A stretch of 64,000 bases of DNA from an uncultured Mycoplasma sp. (GTDB lineage Bacteria > Bacillota_I > Bacilli_A > Mycoplasmatales > Metamycoplasmataceae). Below the pieces are notes generated by a model. The model had not been told where the DNA came from. It did no database searches and saw only the letters and a list, made by a program, of their open reading frames with translations. Within the stretch, counting starts at the first letter, position 1, and every line of letters begins with the position of its first letter. Position numbers and translations under genes: made by a program. Location: assembly GCA_947039955.1 (NCBI GenBank), contig CAMRAC010000002.1:114083-178082 (forward strand), in the 5' to 3' direction. This document shows positions 21,195-33,540 of this stretch, one piece after another.

Positions 21195-21782
21195 ATGCAA
21201 AAAACCACTACTGAAACAACGTTTTTAATAATAATTATGATTTTTTCTTCTATCATTTTTTTGGTTGTTTTATATCCTGTTTTATATTCTTTATTTAAAA
21301 AGATATTTTTTGATAAAAAGAAAAATAAAGTTGGAACAAGCAGTAAGATTAGATTGATAAATCAAGTTAGAGAAGCTGTTGAATTTTTATCAAAAACTAA
21401 AACGGGTGCTATTATTACAATTGAAAATAATGATGTTATTGATAATTTTAGAACTGATGGAATTATATTAGATGCCAATATTTCTTCTTCTTTAATAATT
21501 TCTTTATTTAATAAATATTCCCCACTACATGATGGTGCAATTATTATAAGAGATAATAAAATATTGTATGCTGCAACTTATTATAAAATTACCAAAAAAT
21601 CAATTGATAATAAATATGGTGCCAGACACAGAGCTGCCATGGGTATTAGTGAAATTTGTGATGCAACAACTATTATTGTTTCTGAAGAAACAGGTGGAGT
21701 AACTATTGCCAAAAACTCTGTTTTAACAAAAGTTGATATAAATGAATTCCAAGAAAAATTAATCTTTTTTCTTCGTGACTAA
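21195..21782 (+). CDS. cdaM: Diadenylate cyclase, CdaM type
   Basis: 195 residues, AAGGAG 9 nt upstream. One N-terminal membrane helix (about residues 9-34) followed by a DAC (DisA_N) domain. The catalytic DGA is at about 113-115 and RHRAA at 144-148. The single helix and short length match the mollicute CdaM class rather than three-helix CdaA. It makes c-di-AMP from ATP, which controls potassium and osmotic balance. No partner regulator (CdaR, GlmM) is adjacent; mgtE follows. Confidence 0.88.
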   Translation: MQKTTTETTFLIIIMIFSSIIFLVVLYPVLYSLFKKIFFDKKKNKVGTSSKIRLINQVREAVEFLSKTKTGAIITIENNDVIDNFRTDGIILDANISSSLIISLFNKYSPLHDGAIIIRDNKILYAATYYKITKKSIDNKYGARHRAAMGISEICDATTIIVSEETGGVTIAKNSVLTKVDINEFQEKLIFFLRD

Positions 21783-21827
21783 TAAAATCATTAAATTTAT
21801 TTATAATTAAAGGAAGGGTATTTTAGT

Positions 21828-23297
21828 ATGTCGAAAGATTATAATAAAAAATTAAAAGAATTAATTAAATCTAAAGACATAAATTCAGTAAAAGAATTAA
21901 TTAAATCTAAAAATATAGATATAATAAGAAATTTTTCTGACGTGCTAACCATGTCGGAGATTGTTGAAATATTAAATCAACTAGAAGATATTCAAAGTGT
22001 TTTATTTTTTAGATTCTTAAAAACAGAAAAAGCTTCTGAAGTATTTTCTCATTTAGATGAAGATATGCAAGAAAATATTATTAAAAATTTAACTCAAAAA
22101 GAAACTTCTTCAATTATTAATGAATTATACACGGATGAAATAGTTGATCTTATTGAAGAATTGCCAAAATATCTTTCAGAAGCGATTTTAAAAAATATTA
22201 AAAAAGAAACTAGAAGCAAAGTTAATGAACTTCTTAAATATTCTGAAGATCAAGTAGGATCTATTATGTCTGTTGACATTATTTTGTTAAGGAAAATATA
22301 TACTAACAAAATAGCTTTACAAAAAATTAAAGAGAAACGTGAAGAGTCTGAAATTTCATCACTTTTTTTCGTTGTTGATAGCGATAAGAAATTGTTGGGT
22401 AGTGTTACTTTGGAAGACATTGTATTTGCACCTAAAGATAAATTGGTTTATGAAAACATTAAACCAATTGAAAGTGTTAATAGTTTTCAAGAAAAAGAAG
22501 AAGCTGCACAAGTGTTTATTTCAGAATTATCACCAATATTACCTGTTGTTGATGATGTAGGAGTCGTTGTTGGTATGTTAACTCACGATGATGTAATTGA
22601 CATCATTAATGATGAGGTTACAGAAGATATTTATAAAGGTTCTGGTATTAGTTCTAAGGAAATAATCCACTATCCAAAGGCGAGAATTCGTTCAATTGTT
22701 AGAAGTCGGGTATTTTGACTTTTAATGTTAATGATTGGAGCGACACTATCTCAAGTAATAATTGATTCATTTTATAGTATTACAGAGCATTTTTTAGCAA
22801 ATGCGGCAATAGGTACAACCATCTCAGCAGGTCTTATGACGGGTGCTATTTTAGCTATAATTCCAGTAATCTCTTCATCGGCAGGTAACGCAGGATCACA
22901 AGCTAGTTCTACTATCACGCGATCTATTGCCTTAAATGAATTTAAAAACATCAAATCTTCAAAGATTATTTTAAAAGAGTTAAGAGTCGGAGCAATCTTA
23001 GGATTTATTTTGATGTTGGCCAATTTTGCAAGACTAATCATTTATTATTTGATAACTGGAGAATTATTAGGAGATGATTGGAAATTCTTTCTGCTTATCT
23101 CAGCTGCATCATCTATAGCTTTATTCATTGTTATAATGCTTTCTAAAATATCTGGAGCTGTCGTTCCTATGTTGGGTGTAAAGTTGAAAAAAGATCCGGC
23201 GGTTATGGCATCGCCGGTTTTAACAACTTTAATTGATGCATTATCAACACTAATATTCTTTGGTGTAACTCTACTAATGTTATTATTATTACTATAA
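21828..23297 (+). CDS. mgtE: Magnesium transporter MgtE
   Basis: 489 residues. An N-terminal MgtE superhelical domain contains helices such as MQENIIKNLTQKETSSIINEL. Two CBS domains with LGSVTLEDI and VGMLTHDDVIDI follow, then five membrane helices. The pore signature in the membrane part includes PVISSSAGNAGSQASS and, near the end, ASPVLTTLIDALST. One TGA tryptophan (22716-22718) splits it in a standard-code reading. The 45-nt leader is too short for an M-box riboswitch. Confidence 0.95.
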
Positions 23298-23324
23298 ATC
23301 TAATTATTTGATTTAATTGTTTGG

Positions 23325-23330
23325 TATAAT
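23325..23330 (+). promoter_or_regulatory. Extended -10 promoter of tRNA-Ser
   Basis: TGG followed by TATAAT, 12 nt before the tRNA 5' end. Confidence 0.5.
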
Positions 23331-23342
23331 TTAATAAAAAAT

Positions 23343-23433
23343 GGGGAAGTACTCAAGTGGCTGAAGAGGCGCCCCTGCTAAGGGTGTAGGGGGAGCAATC
23401 CCCGCGGAGGTTCAAATCCTCTCTTCCCCGCCA
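23343..23433 (+). tRNA. tRNA-Ser (anticodon GCU)
   Basis: 91 nt class II tRNA with a long variable arm, GGGGAAG / CTTCCCC acceptor, encoded GCCA end, anticodon loop CTGCTAA. A T-run follows directly. Confidence 0.95.
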
Positions 23434-23464
23434 TTTTTTTTTGCCTTTTTTTGAGTTATTAAAA

Positions 23465-23470
23465 TATAAT
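23465..23470 (+). promoter_or_regulatory. Putative -10 box for leaderless cls mRNA
   Basis: TATAAT 8 nt before the ATG at 23479. An earlier ATG at 23472 would be only 1 nt from the box and is out of frame. Confidence 0.4.
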
Positions 23471-23478
23471 TATGATTA

Positions 23479-24963
23479 ATGAAAAAAAACTTACATTGAA
23501 TAGTAGAAACACTTATTTTATTAATCACTCTTATAACGGTATCTCTTTTGATTTTAATGGGGAAAATCGGTATTTGAGGATTCATAGTAACTATGATTAT
23601 TTCTTATTTCTTAAACATCATCATTTCTATCTTTATTTTTTTACATGAAAGAAATTATGAAACAAAAATATCATGACTAATATTTTTAATTTTAATACCA
23701 ATTATTGGACATGTTACTTTTTTATTTTTGGGAAGAAAAAATATATCGCAAATATCAAAAATAGAATATGAAAAAGAATTTAAAAAATTTTCTAATGACA
23801 AAATAAATGTAAAAAAGAATATAACAATTAATGATTTTCCTGAAAGTAAAATTTCAGCAATCACTCAAAGAAGTTGAAAGTCAGCATCATTCAAAATTTA
23901 TAAACATGGATTTGAAGCTTATAAATCTGTATTTGAAGATATTGAGTCAGCTAAACACCATATTCATATTCAAATGTATATTGTTAAACCCTCGGAAATT
24001 TATGATCAGTTTAAAATGCTTTTAATTAAAAAGATAAATGAGGGTGTTGAAGTTAGAATTATGCTTGATGATTTTGGTAAATGATCTTTCGATGATAATG
24101 AAATAAAAGAAATGAGAAAAATAGGAATAGAAATTCAAATATTTAATAAGATAACATTTCCTTTTATTAATATAAAACAATCTTTTAGACTTCACAGAAA
24201 AATGATAATAATAGATGGTGGTGTAGTTCATACTGGCGGAATTAATATTAGTGATGAATATTCATCATTTGATAAAAAGTTCGGATATTGAATTGATGTT
24301 AATACCAGGGTTACTGGAGATATCTGTAATGATTTTTCACAATTGTTTTTATTCAATTGATTTCAAACTGCTAGAAAAAAATTAGAAATTGAAAAATACA
24401 TTACAAAACAAAGAAACAGTAATATTAACGCTAAATCTTTATTATTTGAAGAAGGACCAAATGTTTCTGAATATATACTAGAGAAATCATTAGTTAACTC
24501 TTTGTCCTTTGCAAATAAAAAAATTAGAATAGCGACACCTTATTTCGTACCATCTAAAAAAATTATGGAACAATTTAAATTCTCTTTATTAGAAGGTGTT
24601 GATGTTGAAATATTTATTCCAGGAAAAGCTGATAAGAAATACGTTCTGGAAGCCACTCACTTGTATTTAAGTGAATTGATTTTATTGGGTGCAAAAGTTT
24701 ATGAAATGAAAGACATGTTTTTGCATTCTAAAATAGGAACCTTTGATAACAACTATGGTTATATAGGGAGTATTAATTGAGATATGAGAAGTTTATTTTC
24801 AAATTATGAATTATTAAATTTTATTTCAGGAGATATTGTTTCTGAATTGGATGATATTTTTGATGAATATAAATCATACTCGACTTTATTACCTCCTAGA
24901 ATAAAAAATAAAAAATCAGTTTTTAAAGTTTTTATAATCAAACTTATTGCTCCATTAATGTAA
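23479..24963 (+). CDS. cls: Cardiolipin synthase (phospholipase D family)
   Basis: 494 residues, normal for Cls. Two N-terminal membrane helices and a third hydrophobic stretch precede two phospholipase D motifs: LHRKMIIID (His239) and LHSKIGTFD (His416), each followed by a GGINISDEY or GSINWDMRS segment. It condenses two phosphatidylglycerols to cardiolipin in the membrane. Many tryptophans are TGA. The start MKKNLHW is chosen because a -10 box lies 8 nt upstream and there is no Shine-Dalgarno. Confidence 0.93.
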
Positions 24964-25057
24964 TTTATTTCTTTGATTAATATAAATTTAAAAGTAGTAC
25001 TATTATTATAGTGAGCAAACAACTGTGTATAAAATAACAGTTTCAAAAGGAGAAAAA

Positions 25058-25603
25058 ATGAAAATATTAACACTAATTTTAGATGGGTATCAAGATATTG
25101 AATTATCAGGAGTTATTGGAACAATTAACAATAGTGGACAATTAGAAAAAAATACATACTTTAATCCAGATGGAAAAACTAATATTTTTGGTTCGAATAA
25201 AATAGGTTCAATAGAAACCACTTCAATTTATAATGTAAATGACTATGATGCAATATTTGTTCCTGGTGGAAAATCAGCAATTGAACTTAGAATAAATCAA
25301 AAAGCACTGGCAATAGTTAAAGATTTTATCGATCATGATAAATACATTATTGCTATTTGTGATGCTGGTAATGCATTGTGTGATGCTAAGTTAATGTGTG
25401 GAAAGAAATATTCTTCTTATCCAATTCAAGGTATTGAAACTTCATCTTGTCCTCAAAGAGATAATGAAGCCATGGTTACTGTTGATGATAAATTCATTAC
25501 AGGAAGAGGCCCTGCTTCTTCTCTAGAATTGGGTTTAAAAGTAGTGGAAATTTTGATTTCAAAAGCCAAAAGCGATGAAGTTAGAGCGGGATTATTCGCT
25601 TAA
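25058..25603 (+). CDS. DJ-1/PfpI family protein
   Basis: 181 residues from the ATG at 25058, which follows AAAAGGAG; an upstream ATG at 25025 has no ribosome-binding site. It begins MKILTLILDGYQDIELSGV. The family elbow nucleophile is Cys101 in AICDAGNAL, and a conserved acid lies in the DGYQDIE region. Related proteins act as protein or glyoxal deglycases, chaperones or amidotransferase-like enzymes; the activity here cannot be assigned. Confidence 0.85.
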   Translation: MKILTLILDGYQDIELSGVIGTINNSGQLEKNTYFNPDGKTNIFGSNKIGSIETTSIYNVNDYDAIFVPGGKSAIELRINQKALAIVKDFIDHDKYIIAICDAGNALCDAKLMCGKKYSSYPIQGIETSSCPQRDNEAMVTVDDKFITGRGPASSLELGLKVVEILISKAKSDEVRAGLFA

Positions 25604-25671
25604 TTTTATCATTGATTTTTTAATATGTATATTATTTAAAAAATAATGAAAAGTAAGAGTAAAATAATAAA

Positions 25672-25689
25672 TAGGTAATTTATTACCTA
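25672..25689. promoter_or_regulatory. Hairpin in the atp operon leader
   Basis: Perfect inverted repeat TAGGTAA-TTTA-TTACCTA ending 8 nt before the atpI ATG. There is no poly-T tail, so it is not a terminator; it could be a leader structure or operator. Confidence 0.4.
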
Positions 25690-25697
25690 GAATATTT

Positions 25698-26145
25698 ATG
25701 AAGTATATTAATCTTGAAAAAAACATCTTAAAAATATGAATAATACTAGTATTTATCGTGTCTATAGCCTTGGCAATAGCATCGATTGTTAGCTTTACAT
25801 ATTTCACAGGTTTTTTGCTAGGTTCAATAGTATCAATATCGATTTTTTTTGCTACAAACGCTTTTCTAGGAAAGTTGTTGAGCACTAAACAAACATTCAA
25901 AAAAACATTCATCATTTCATTTATAAAATTTTTATTAACATCTTGTTTGTTGGTAGGGACATTGATATCAGTTATTTTTATCAATAAAGCTTTTAATCAA
26001 AGTGATAACTCCGCTGCCAATATTGATGGAATTTTTAATTTTTTTACTGTATTCACAGGACTACTAACATTTCAAATAAGTATATTAATTTATCATATTT
26101 TAGATTTAGTTGTTGTTAAGTTGAAAAACAAGAAAGGACAGCAAC

Positions 26146-26162
<17 letters not shown>
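25698..26162 (+). CDS. atpI: ATP synthase protein I-like membrane protein
   Basis: 154 residues with four hydrophobic segments and a basic C-terminal tail. First gene of the ATP synthase operon and not part of the enzyme; AtpI homologues help assemble the c ring. Assignment rests mainly on position and topology, since AtpI sequences are poorly conserved. It overlaps atpB by 17 nt. Confidence 0.75.
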
Positions 26163-27190
<1,028 letters not shown>

Positions 27191-27199
27191 GAATTTTAT

Positions 27200-27763
27200 A
27201 TGAACGAAGAAGTGATATCAATAATAAAAGAAATTATTTTAAAAGAAACTAAACCAAACCCTGGTGATATTAATGAGGTTGTAAGTGGATTATTTCCATC
27301 TATATATGTCATGATTGCCACAATTGGTGCTTTTCTTGTGACTCTTATTATCTTATCCAAACTTCTTTATGGTCCTATCAAAAAGATGATGAAAAAAAGA
27401 CATGACTTTATTCAAAAAAATATCGATGATTCTATTGATTCAAAAAATGATTCTTTAAAAATTCAATCTAAAGCAAAAAAAGAATTAATTCAATCTAAGA
27501 TTGTTGCTGAAGAAATAATTTCAAAAACAAAAAAAGAATCAGAAGTAATTAAACAAAATTATATCGAAGAAGGAAAACAAGAAGCTCAAAGATTAATCGA
27601 TGAAGCTAATATTGAAATAAACTTCAAATTATTGAAAATGGAAGAAACAAGAAACAATGACATAATTGATATGGCCATGGTTATTTCTAAGAAAATAATA
27701 GCTAAAAATGTTGATAAAAAAATAGCTCAAGAATACTTGGATTCTTATATTAAAGGTGAATAA
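27200..27763 (+). CDS. atpF: F-type ATP synthase subunit b
   Basis: 187 residues. One membrane helix (about residues 32-55) then a long charged coiled-coil stalk rich in Lys, Glu and Gln. No lipobox is present, unlike some mycoplasma b subunits. The stop shares one nucleotide with the atpH start (TAATG). Confidence 0.93.
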   Translation: MNEEVISIIKEIILKETKPNPGDINEVVSGLFPSIYVMIATIGAFLVTLIILSKLLYGPIKKMMKKRHDFIQKNIDDSIDSKNDSLKIQSKAKKELIQSKIVAEEIISKTKKESEVIKQNYIEEGKQEAQRLIDEANIEINFKLLKMEETRNNDIIDMAMVISKKIIAKNVDKKIAQEYLDSYIKGE

Positions 27764-28317
27764 TGAATAAAGAAGAAAAAGTAATTGGATATTCTCTAGC
27801 ATTATTTTCTATAGCTGAAGAAGAAAATAAAGTTAATGAATATTTTATTGACGCGAAAATGATCCTTGAGACATTTTCTAACCCCGATTATTTGCCTTTA
27901 ATAGATATTCTGAATTCAAGAGGTCTAACTCTTGATAAGAAAGAAAAAATAATTAATGAAGTCTTTGTTAATGTTGAACAATATATTTCTAATTTTATGA
28001 AATTATTAGTTTTTAGAAGTAAGATAAAATTGATCACTAATATAATGAGAGTTTTTATTAAGCATTGTTGTGAGTTTCTAAAAATCAAAGAAGGAACGGT
28101 CTATTCAGCAACCGTTTTGGAAAAAGCTGAAATCAAGAAGATTGAGAAAAAGATTTCTCTTGAACAAGATTGCAAGGTTAGTTTGGTTAATTTAATAGAT
28201 AAAGAATTAATATCCGGAATAAGAATAGTCATCGGAAATAATATTATTGAAAATTCAATAATTTCTGATTTAGAAGAAATGAAGAAAATGTTAAAAGGAG
28301 TCAAAAAATGGGATTAA
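27763..28317 (+). CDS. atpH: F-type ATP synthase subunit delta
   Basis: 184 residues. The N-terminal helical domain ([15 protein letters not shown]) and C-terminal beta domain ending [17 protein letters not shown] are as in the delta/OSCP family. It overlaps atpA by 10 nt. Confidence 0.92.
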   Translation: MNKEEKVIGYSLALFSIAEEENKVNEYFIDAKMILETFSNPDYLPLIDILNSRGLTLDKKEKIINEVFVNVEQYISNFMKLLVFRSKIKLITNIMRVFIKHCCEFLKIKEGTVYSATVLEKAEIKKIEKKISLEQDCKVSLVNLIDKELISGIRIVIGNNIIENSIISDLEEMKKMLKGVKKWD

Positions 28318-29909
28318 AAGCAAGCGATATATCAGCGGTTATAAAAAAACAAATAAAAGAATATTCAACTTTATTGACAAAAACAAGTGAAGTTGGAGAA
28401 ATTTTATCAATAGGAGATGGAATTGCTTTGGTTTCTGGTTTAGACAATGTTAAATTGGGTGAATTATTAGACTTCGGTTCAGGAACATTCGGAATGGCAT
28501 TAAACTTAGAGGAAGAATCTGTAGGGGTTGTTTTGATGGGTGAAAACGATGACATAATTGAAGGTAATGAAGTTAAGAGAACACAAAAAGTAGTTTCAGT
28601 TCCTGTAGGGGATGCTTTAATAGGGCGTGTTGTTAACGCTTTAGGACAACCGATTGATGGTAAAGGTGATATTAAAACTAATAAATCAAGAACTATCTTT
28701 AGAGTTGCTCCGGGAGTTATGACTAGAGAAACAGTTAATCAACCTCTTGAAACAGGTTTAATTGTTATTGATGCATTAATTCCAATTGGTAAAGGCCAAA
28801 GAGAATTAATTATTGGTGATCGTCAAACAGGAAAAACTGCAATTGCAATTGATACAATACTAAATCAAAAAGGCAAAAATGTTATTTGTATTTATGTAGC
28901 CATTGGTCAAAAGAACTCTACGGTTGCTCAAATTGTTAAAAGTTTAGAAATGAAAAAAGCTATGGAATACTCGATAGTTGTTTCAGCTAGTGCATCTGAA
29001 TTTGCTCCACTACAATATATTGCTCCGTATAGCGCTGTTACAATGGCTGAGGAATTCATGGAACAAGGTAAAGATGTTTTAATTGTTTATGATGACCTTT
29101 CAAAGCACGCCGTTGCTTATAGAACTCTATCATTACTATTGAGAAGACCACCGGGTCGTGAAGCTTATCCTGGAGATGTTTTTTACTTACACTCACAACT
29201 ATTAGAAAGAGCTGCTAGAGTTAATGAAAAAAATGGTGGTGGTTCAATTACTGCGTTGCCAATTATCGAAACTCAATCAGGTGATATTTCAGCATATATT
29301 CCTACTAACGTAATTTCGATTACTGATGGACAAATATTTACTAGAGAAAATCTATTTAACTCTGGTCAACGTCCAGCGGTAGATATTGGATTCTCGGTTT
29401 CTAGGGTAGGATCTTCTGCACAAATCAAATCTATTAAACAAGTTACATCTTCTTTAAAATTAGAATTATCACAATATAATGAAATGCAATCTTTTGCTCA
29501 GTTTTCATCAGATTTAGATGATTCTACAAAAAGTATTTTAACTCATGGTAAAAAAGTTTATGAAATGTTAATTCAAAAACAATATGCTCCTATTTCTCAA
29601 GTTTCTCAATCAATAGTTTTATTTTCTATTAAGAATAAATTAATTGAAGGAATTCCTTTAGAAGAAATTAAAAAATATAAAGATGAACTAATTGTATTTT
29701 TTAATGAAGATGCAGAAGCAAATAAAATTAAAAAATCAATTGAAAGTTCAAAAGAAATTTCACAATCTGATGAAAATGAAATGATTAAAGTAATCACTAG
29801 ATTAAATAAAAACTTTTTACTTGGCGTTGTTTCTCATGACGATCATGATGCAGTTGAAGAATCACCATCTTTAATTGATGAAGACACTAACACAGAAAGC
29901 AAGGGATAA
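28308..29909 (+). CDS. atpA: F-type ATP synthase subunit alpha
   Basis: 533 residues. Walker [10 protein letters not shown], arginine-finger region [10 protein letters not shown] and the [20 protein letters not shown] segment identify alpha. The C-terminus is extended by about 20 acidic residues. It overlaps atpH by 10 nt and is 3 nt from atpG. Confidence 0.97.
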   Translation: MGLKASDISAVIKKQIKEYSTLLTKTSEVGEILSIGDGIALVSGLDNVKLGELLDFGSGTFGMALNLEEESVGVVLMGENDDIIEGNEVKRTQKVVSVPVGDALIGRVVNALGQPIDGKGDIKTNKSRTIFRVAPGVMTRETVNQPLETGLIVIDALIPIGKGQRELIIGDRQTGKTAIAIDTILNQKGKNVICIYVAIGQKNSTVAQIVKSLEMKKAMEYSIVVSASASEFAPLQYIAPYSAVTMAEEFMEQGKDVLIVYDDLSKHAVAYRTLSLLLRRPPGREAYPGDVFYLHSQLLERAARVNEKNGGGSITALPIIETQSGDISAYIPTNVISITDGQIFTRENLFNSGQRPAVDIGFSVSRVGSSAQIKSIKQVTSSLKLELSQYNEMQSFAQFSSDLDDSTKSILTHGKKVYEMLIQKQYAPISQVSQSIVLFSIKNKLIEGIPLEEIKKYKDELIVFFNEDAEANKIKKSIESSKEISQSDENEMIKVITRLNKNFLLGVVSHDDHDAVEESPSLIDEDTNTESKG

Positions 29910-29912
29910 GAT

Positions 29913-30762
29913 ATGGCATCATTGCAAGAGGTTCAATCTCGTATTTCTTCTGTTAATACAACTAGAAAAATAACTAAAGCAATGGAGTTGGTTTCAACAT
30001 CAAAATTAAGAAAAGCTAAAAAGAATTATGAGGAAGTCAGTTCTTACTCTACAAGAATTGAAGATATCTTTCATAATTTAAATACTAAAATAAAAGATTG
30101 AAATGACATCATCAAACTTGATTCTTCATTACCAAGAGTGTTCATTATGATCACTTCTGATTTGGGGTTATGCGGTGGATATAATAATAATATTTATAAG
30201 TTGTTTAAAGAAAAAGTTAAACCTACTGATTATATAATTGTTTTAGGAAGTAAAGGTTCAAGATTTATTACAAAAAACTTTAATGAAGAAAACACTTTAT
30301 TCAAGTTTGAACACATAGGTGATGAACCTGACTATAACGTTGTTCTTACTATTACTAATAAAATATCTTCAATGTTATTTGCGAATAAAATTAATTCAAT
30401 TCACTTATTAGATACGAAATATGTTAATAGTTTAACTTATGTAGCTGAAGATAGGAAGTTGTTTCCTTTTTCTAAAAGAGATAAAGAAAGCCTTTCTAAA
30501 AACAATCAAATTAATAATTCAATAGAGTTTGAGCCTAATCCACAAACGGTTATCAAGAAAGCTCTACCATTATATTTGGGTGCATTGATTTATTCTGCAA
30601 TAGCTTCTTCTAAAGTATCCGAAGTATCGGCTAGAAGAATAGCGATGGAAAATGCAACTGATAATGCAACTGACATTATCGATTATCTAGAAAAAGAATA
30701 TAATAAAGCAAGACAAGCAAAAATAACACAAGAAATTACAGAAATAATAGCGGGGGCAGGAA

Positions 30763-30770
<8 letters not shown>
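29913..30770 (+). CDS. atpG: F-type ATP synthase subunit gamma
   Basis: 285 residues. N-terminal helix [20 protein letters not shown] and C-terminal helix [13 protein letters not shown] form the rotor axle; [13 protein letters not shown] is conserved. A TGA tryptophan at 30100-30102 interrupts it under the standard code. It overlaps atpD by 8 nt. Confidence 0.96.
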
Positions 30771-32166
<1,396 letters not shown>

Positions 32167-32178
32167 GAAGGACGTTTT

Positions 32179-32592
32179 ATGGCTATTACAACACATTTAA
32201 AAATATCTACTCCTAAGGGTGTATTTTTTGATGGAGATGTTGATATCGTCACCATTAAAACTATTGATGGTTTTATTGGTATTCAAAAAAATAGATTACC
32301 ATTTATTAGTAATATTGAAATATCTACAATGTACATAAACTCAAAATCTTCAGGTAATGAAAAAATATGTGCCATTGGTGGTGGATTAATTTATGTTGAA
32401 AGAGAATACGTAGATATTTTTACTGATGATATAGTTTTCAAAGAAGATCTTGATGAAAACCTAATTAAGAATTTAATACTTGAAACTGAGAAAAAACTTA
32501 AAGCTAAAATATCAGCTTCTGAAACTATTAGAAATGAATTATTGCTAAAAAAAGCTGCCAACAAGATGGCAACATTCCACATTAAAAAATAA
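32179..32592 (+). CDS. atpC: F-type ATP synthase subunit epsilon
   Basis: 137 residues. An N-terminal beta sandwich begins ITTHLKISTPKGVFFDGDVD and is followed by a helical C-terminal domain (ETEKKLKAKISASETIRNEL). Last complete gene of the operon. A decayed copy lies directly downstream. Confidence 0.93.
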   Translation: MAITTHLKISTPKGVFFDGDVDIVTIKTIDGFIGIQKNRLPFISNIEISTMYINSKSSGNEKICAIGGGLIYVEREYVDIFTDDIVFKEDLDENLIKNLILETEKKLKAKISASETIRNELLLKKAANKMATFHIKK

Positions 32593-32609
32593 TTTATATA
32601 ACTAATTTT

Positions 32610-32830
32610 TATTTTTGATGGAGATATTGATATCGTCACCATTAAAACTATTGATGGTTTTAATGGTATTCAAAAAAATAGATTACCATTTATTAGTAAT
32701 ATTGAAATATCTACAATATACGATGAAAACCTAATTAAGAATTTAATACTTGAAACTGAGAAAAAACTTCAATCTAAAATATCAGCTTCTGAAAATAAAA
32801 AAACTTCCAACAAAATGGAAGTTTTTTATA
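32610..32830 (+). pseudogene. Partial atpC duplicate with internal deletion
   Basis: The DNA repeats atpC 32222-32334 and 32452-32560 with about a dozen substitutions. The intervening 117 bp (39 codons, in frame) are missing. The atpC frame stays open to a TAA near 32833, but there is no start codon or ribosome-binding site, so it is not expected to be translated. Its 3' end has diverged into a perfect terminator hairpin. Confidence 0.85.
32798..32827. terminator. Bidirectional terminator made from the atpC remnant
   Basis: Stem AAAACTTCCA / TGGAAGTTTT (32800-32809, 32816-32825), extendable by two A-T pairs, with a 6-nt loop, a T-run on the right and an A-run on the left. It can end the atp operon on + and the TIR-like gene on -. 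In atpC the matching sequence encodes AANKMAT. Confidence 0.85.
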
Positions 32831-32853
32831 TTTAAAAATAATTTTAAATTATT

Positions 32854-33435
32854 TTACATAATATATTTAAGGTTGTATAGACCTAATTTTGATTGTTTGA
32901 ATTTTCTTGAATCAACAAGGTTTAAATATACTTTAGGTTTAGTTAAGAATTCTGTTAGACTTAGTACTTCCATGTAATTGTTACTATCTTTTTCACATGA
33001 TCTTAATTTATTTAGGTTATTAATATTATCATGGATAATTGGGAAAGAAAATAAGTAAGGTTTTTCTAAATACTTTGTAAAGAAATCATCAGTATAAGCC
33101 ACTATTACAGAGTTGTGCATTTTTTCTTTATTTCAAATTAAAGAAGATTTTAATTCTTCATAATTTCAACCAGGTTGTCCTAAATCATTTCTTTTTAATA
33201 AAGCATTATTACGTTCTAAAAAGTCACTTGACAAAACAAGTATAGTAACACCACAATCAGACACCTTGTCTAAGATTAATTTTTTTTGTTCTGTAGTAGG
33301 AACGGGTCATTTCATTTCAATATCAACTTGGTCAAAGTTTCTCTTAGCTTTACGCAAACTATCAGTAACTTGTTTAACCGCATTTCTAGCTTCTTCACTT
33401 TTAGAAGAAGAAATAAATATTCTATCTGTAATCAT
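32854..33435 (-). CDS. TIR-like domain protein
   Basis: 193 residues, AAAGGA 6 nt before the ATG. It starts MITDRIFISSSKSEEARNAV. A later strand GVTILVLSSDFL, then PGWNYEELKSSLIW, follows the TIR-like/DUF1863 layout: an FIS strand, an alternating domain, then a W-x-x-E-E-like segment. The last 60 residues have no clear match. No signal peptide is present. Two TGA tryptophans precede residue 105. TIR-like proteins can be NADases or signalling adaptors, often in phage defence; the partner that usually accompanies a defence TIR is not seen nearby. Family call is by pattern only. Confidence 0.5.
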
Positions 33436-33469
33436 TTTATTTCCTTTAATTTTATTTAATTTTATAAAT

Positions 33470-33475
33470 ATTATA
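33470..33475 (-). promoter_or_regulatory. -10 box of the TIR-like gene
   Basis: TATAAT on the minus strand 34 nt before the start codon, in the 105-nt divergent region. Confidence 0.4.
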
Positions 33476-33511
33476 CACAAAAAATTATTAAAATTATCAT
33501 ACTTTTTATTA

Positions 33512-33517
33512 TATAAT
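33512..33517 (+). promoter_or_regulatory. -10 box of the 620-residue lipoprotein gene
   Basis: TATAAT 23 nt before the ATG, followed by GGGAGGG as ribosome-binding site. Confidence 0.5.
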
Positions 33518-33540
33518 TATCTAAATATCAAGGGAGGGTT

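Noticed and set aside
21783..21827. M-box magnesium riboswitch before mgtE
   Set aside because: The gap to cdaM is only 45 nt, far too short for that riboswitch.
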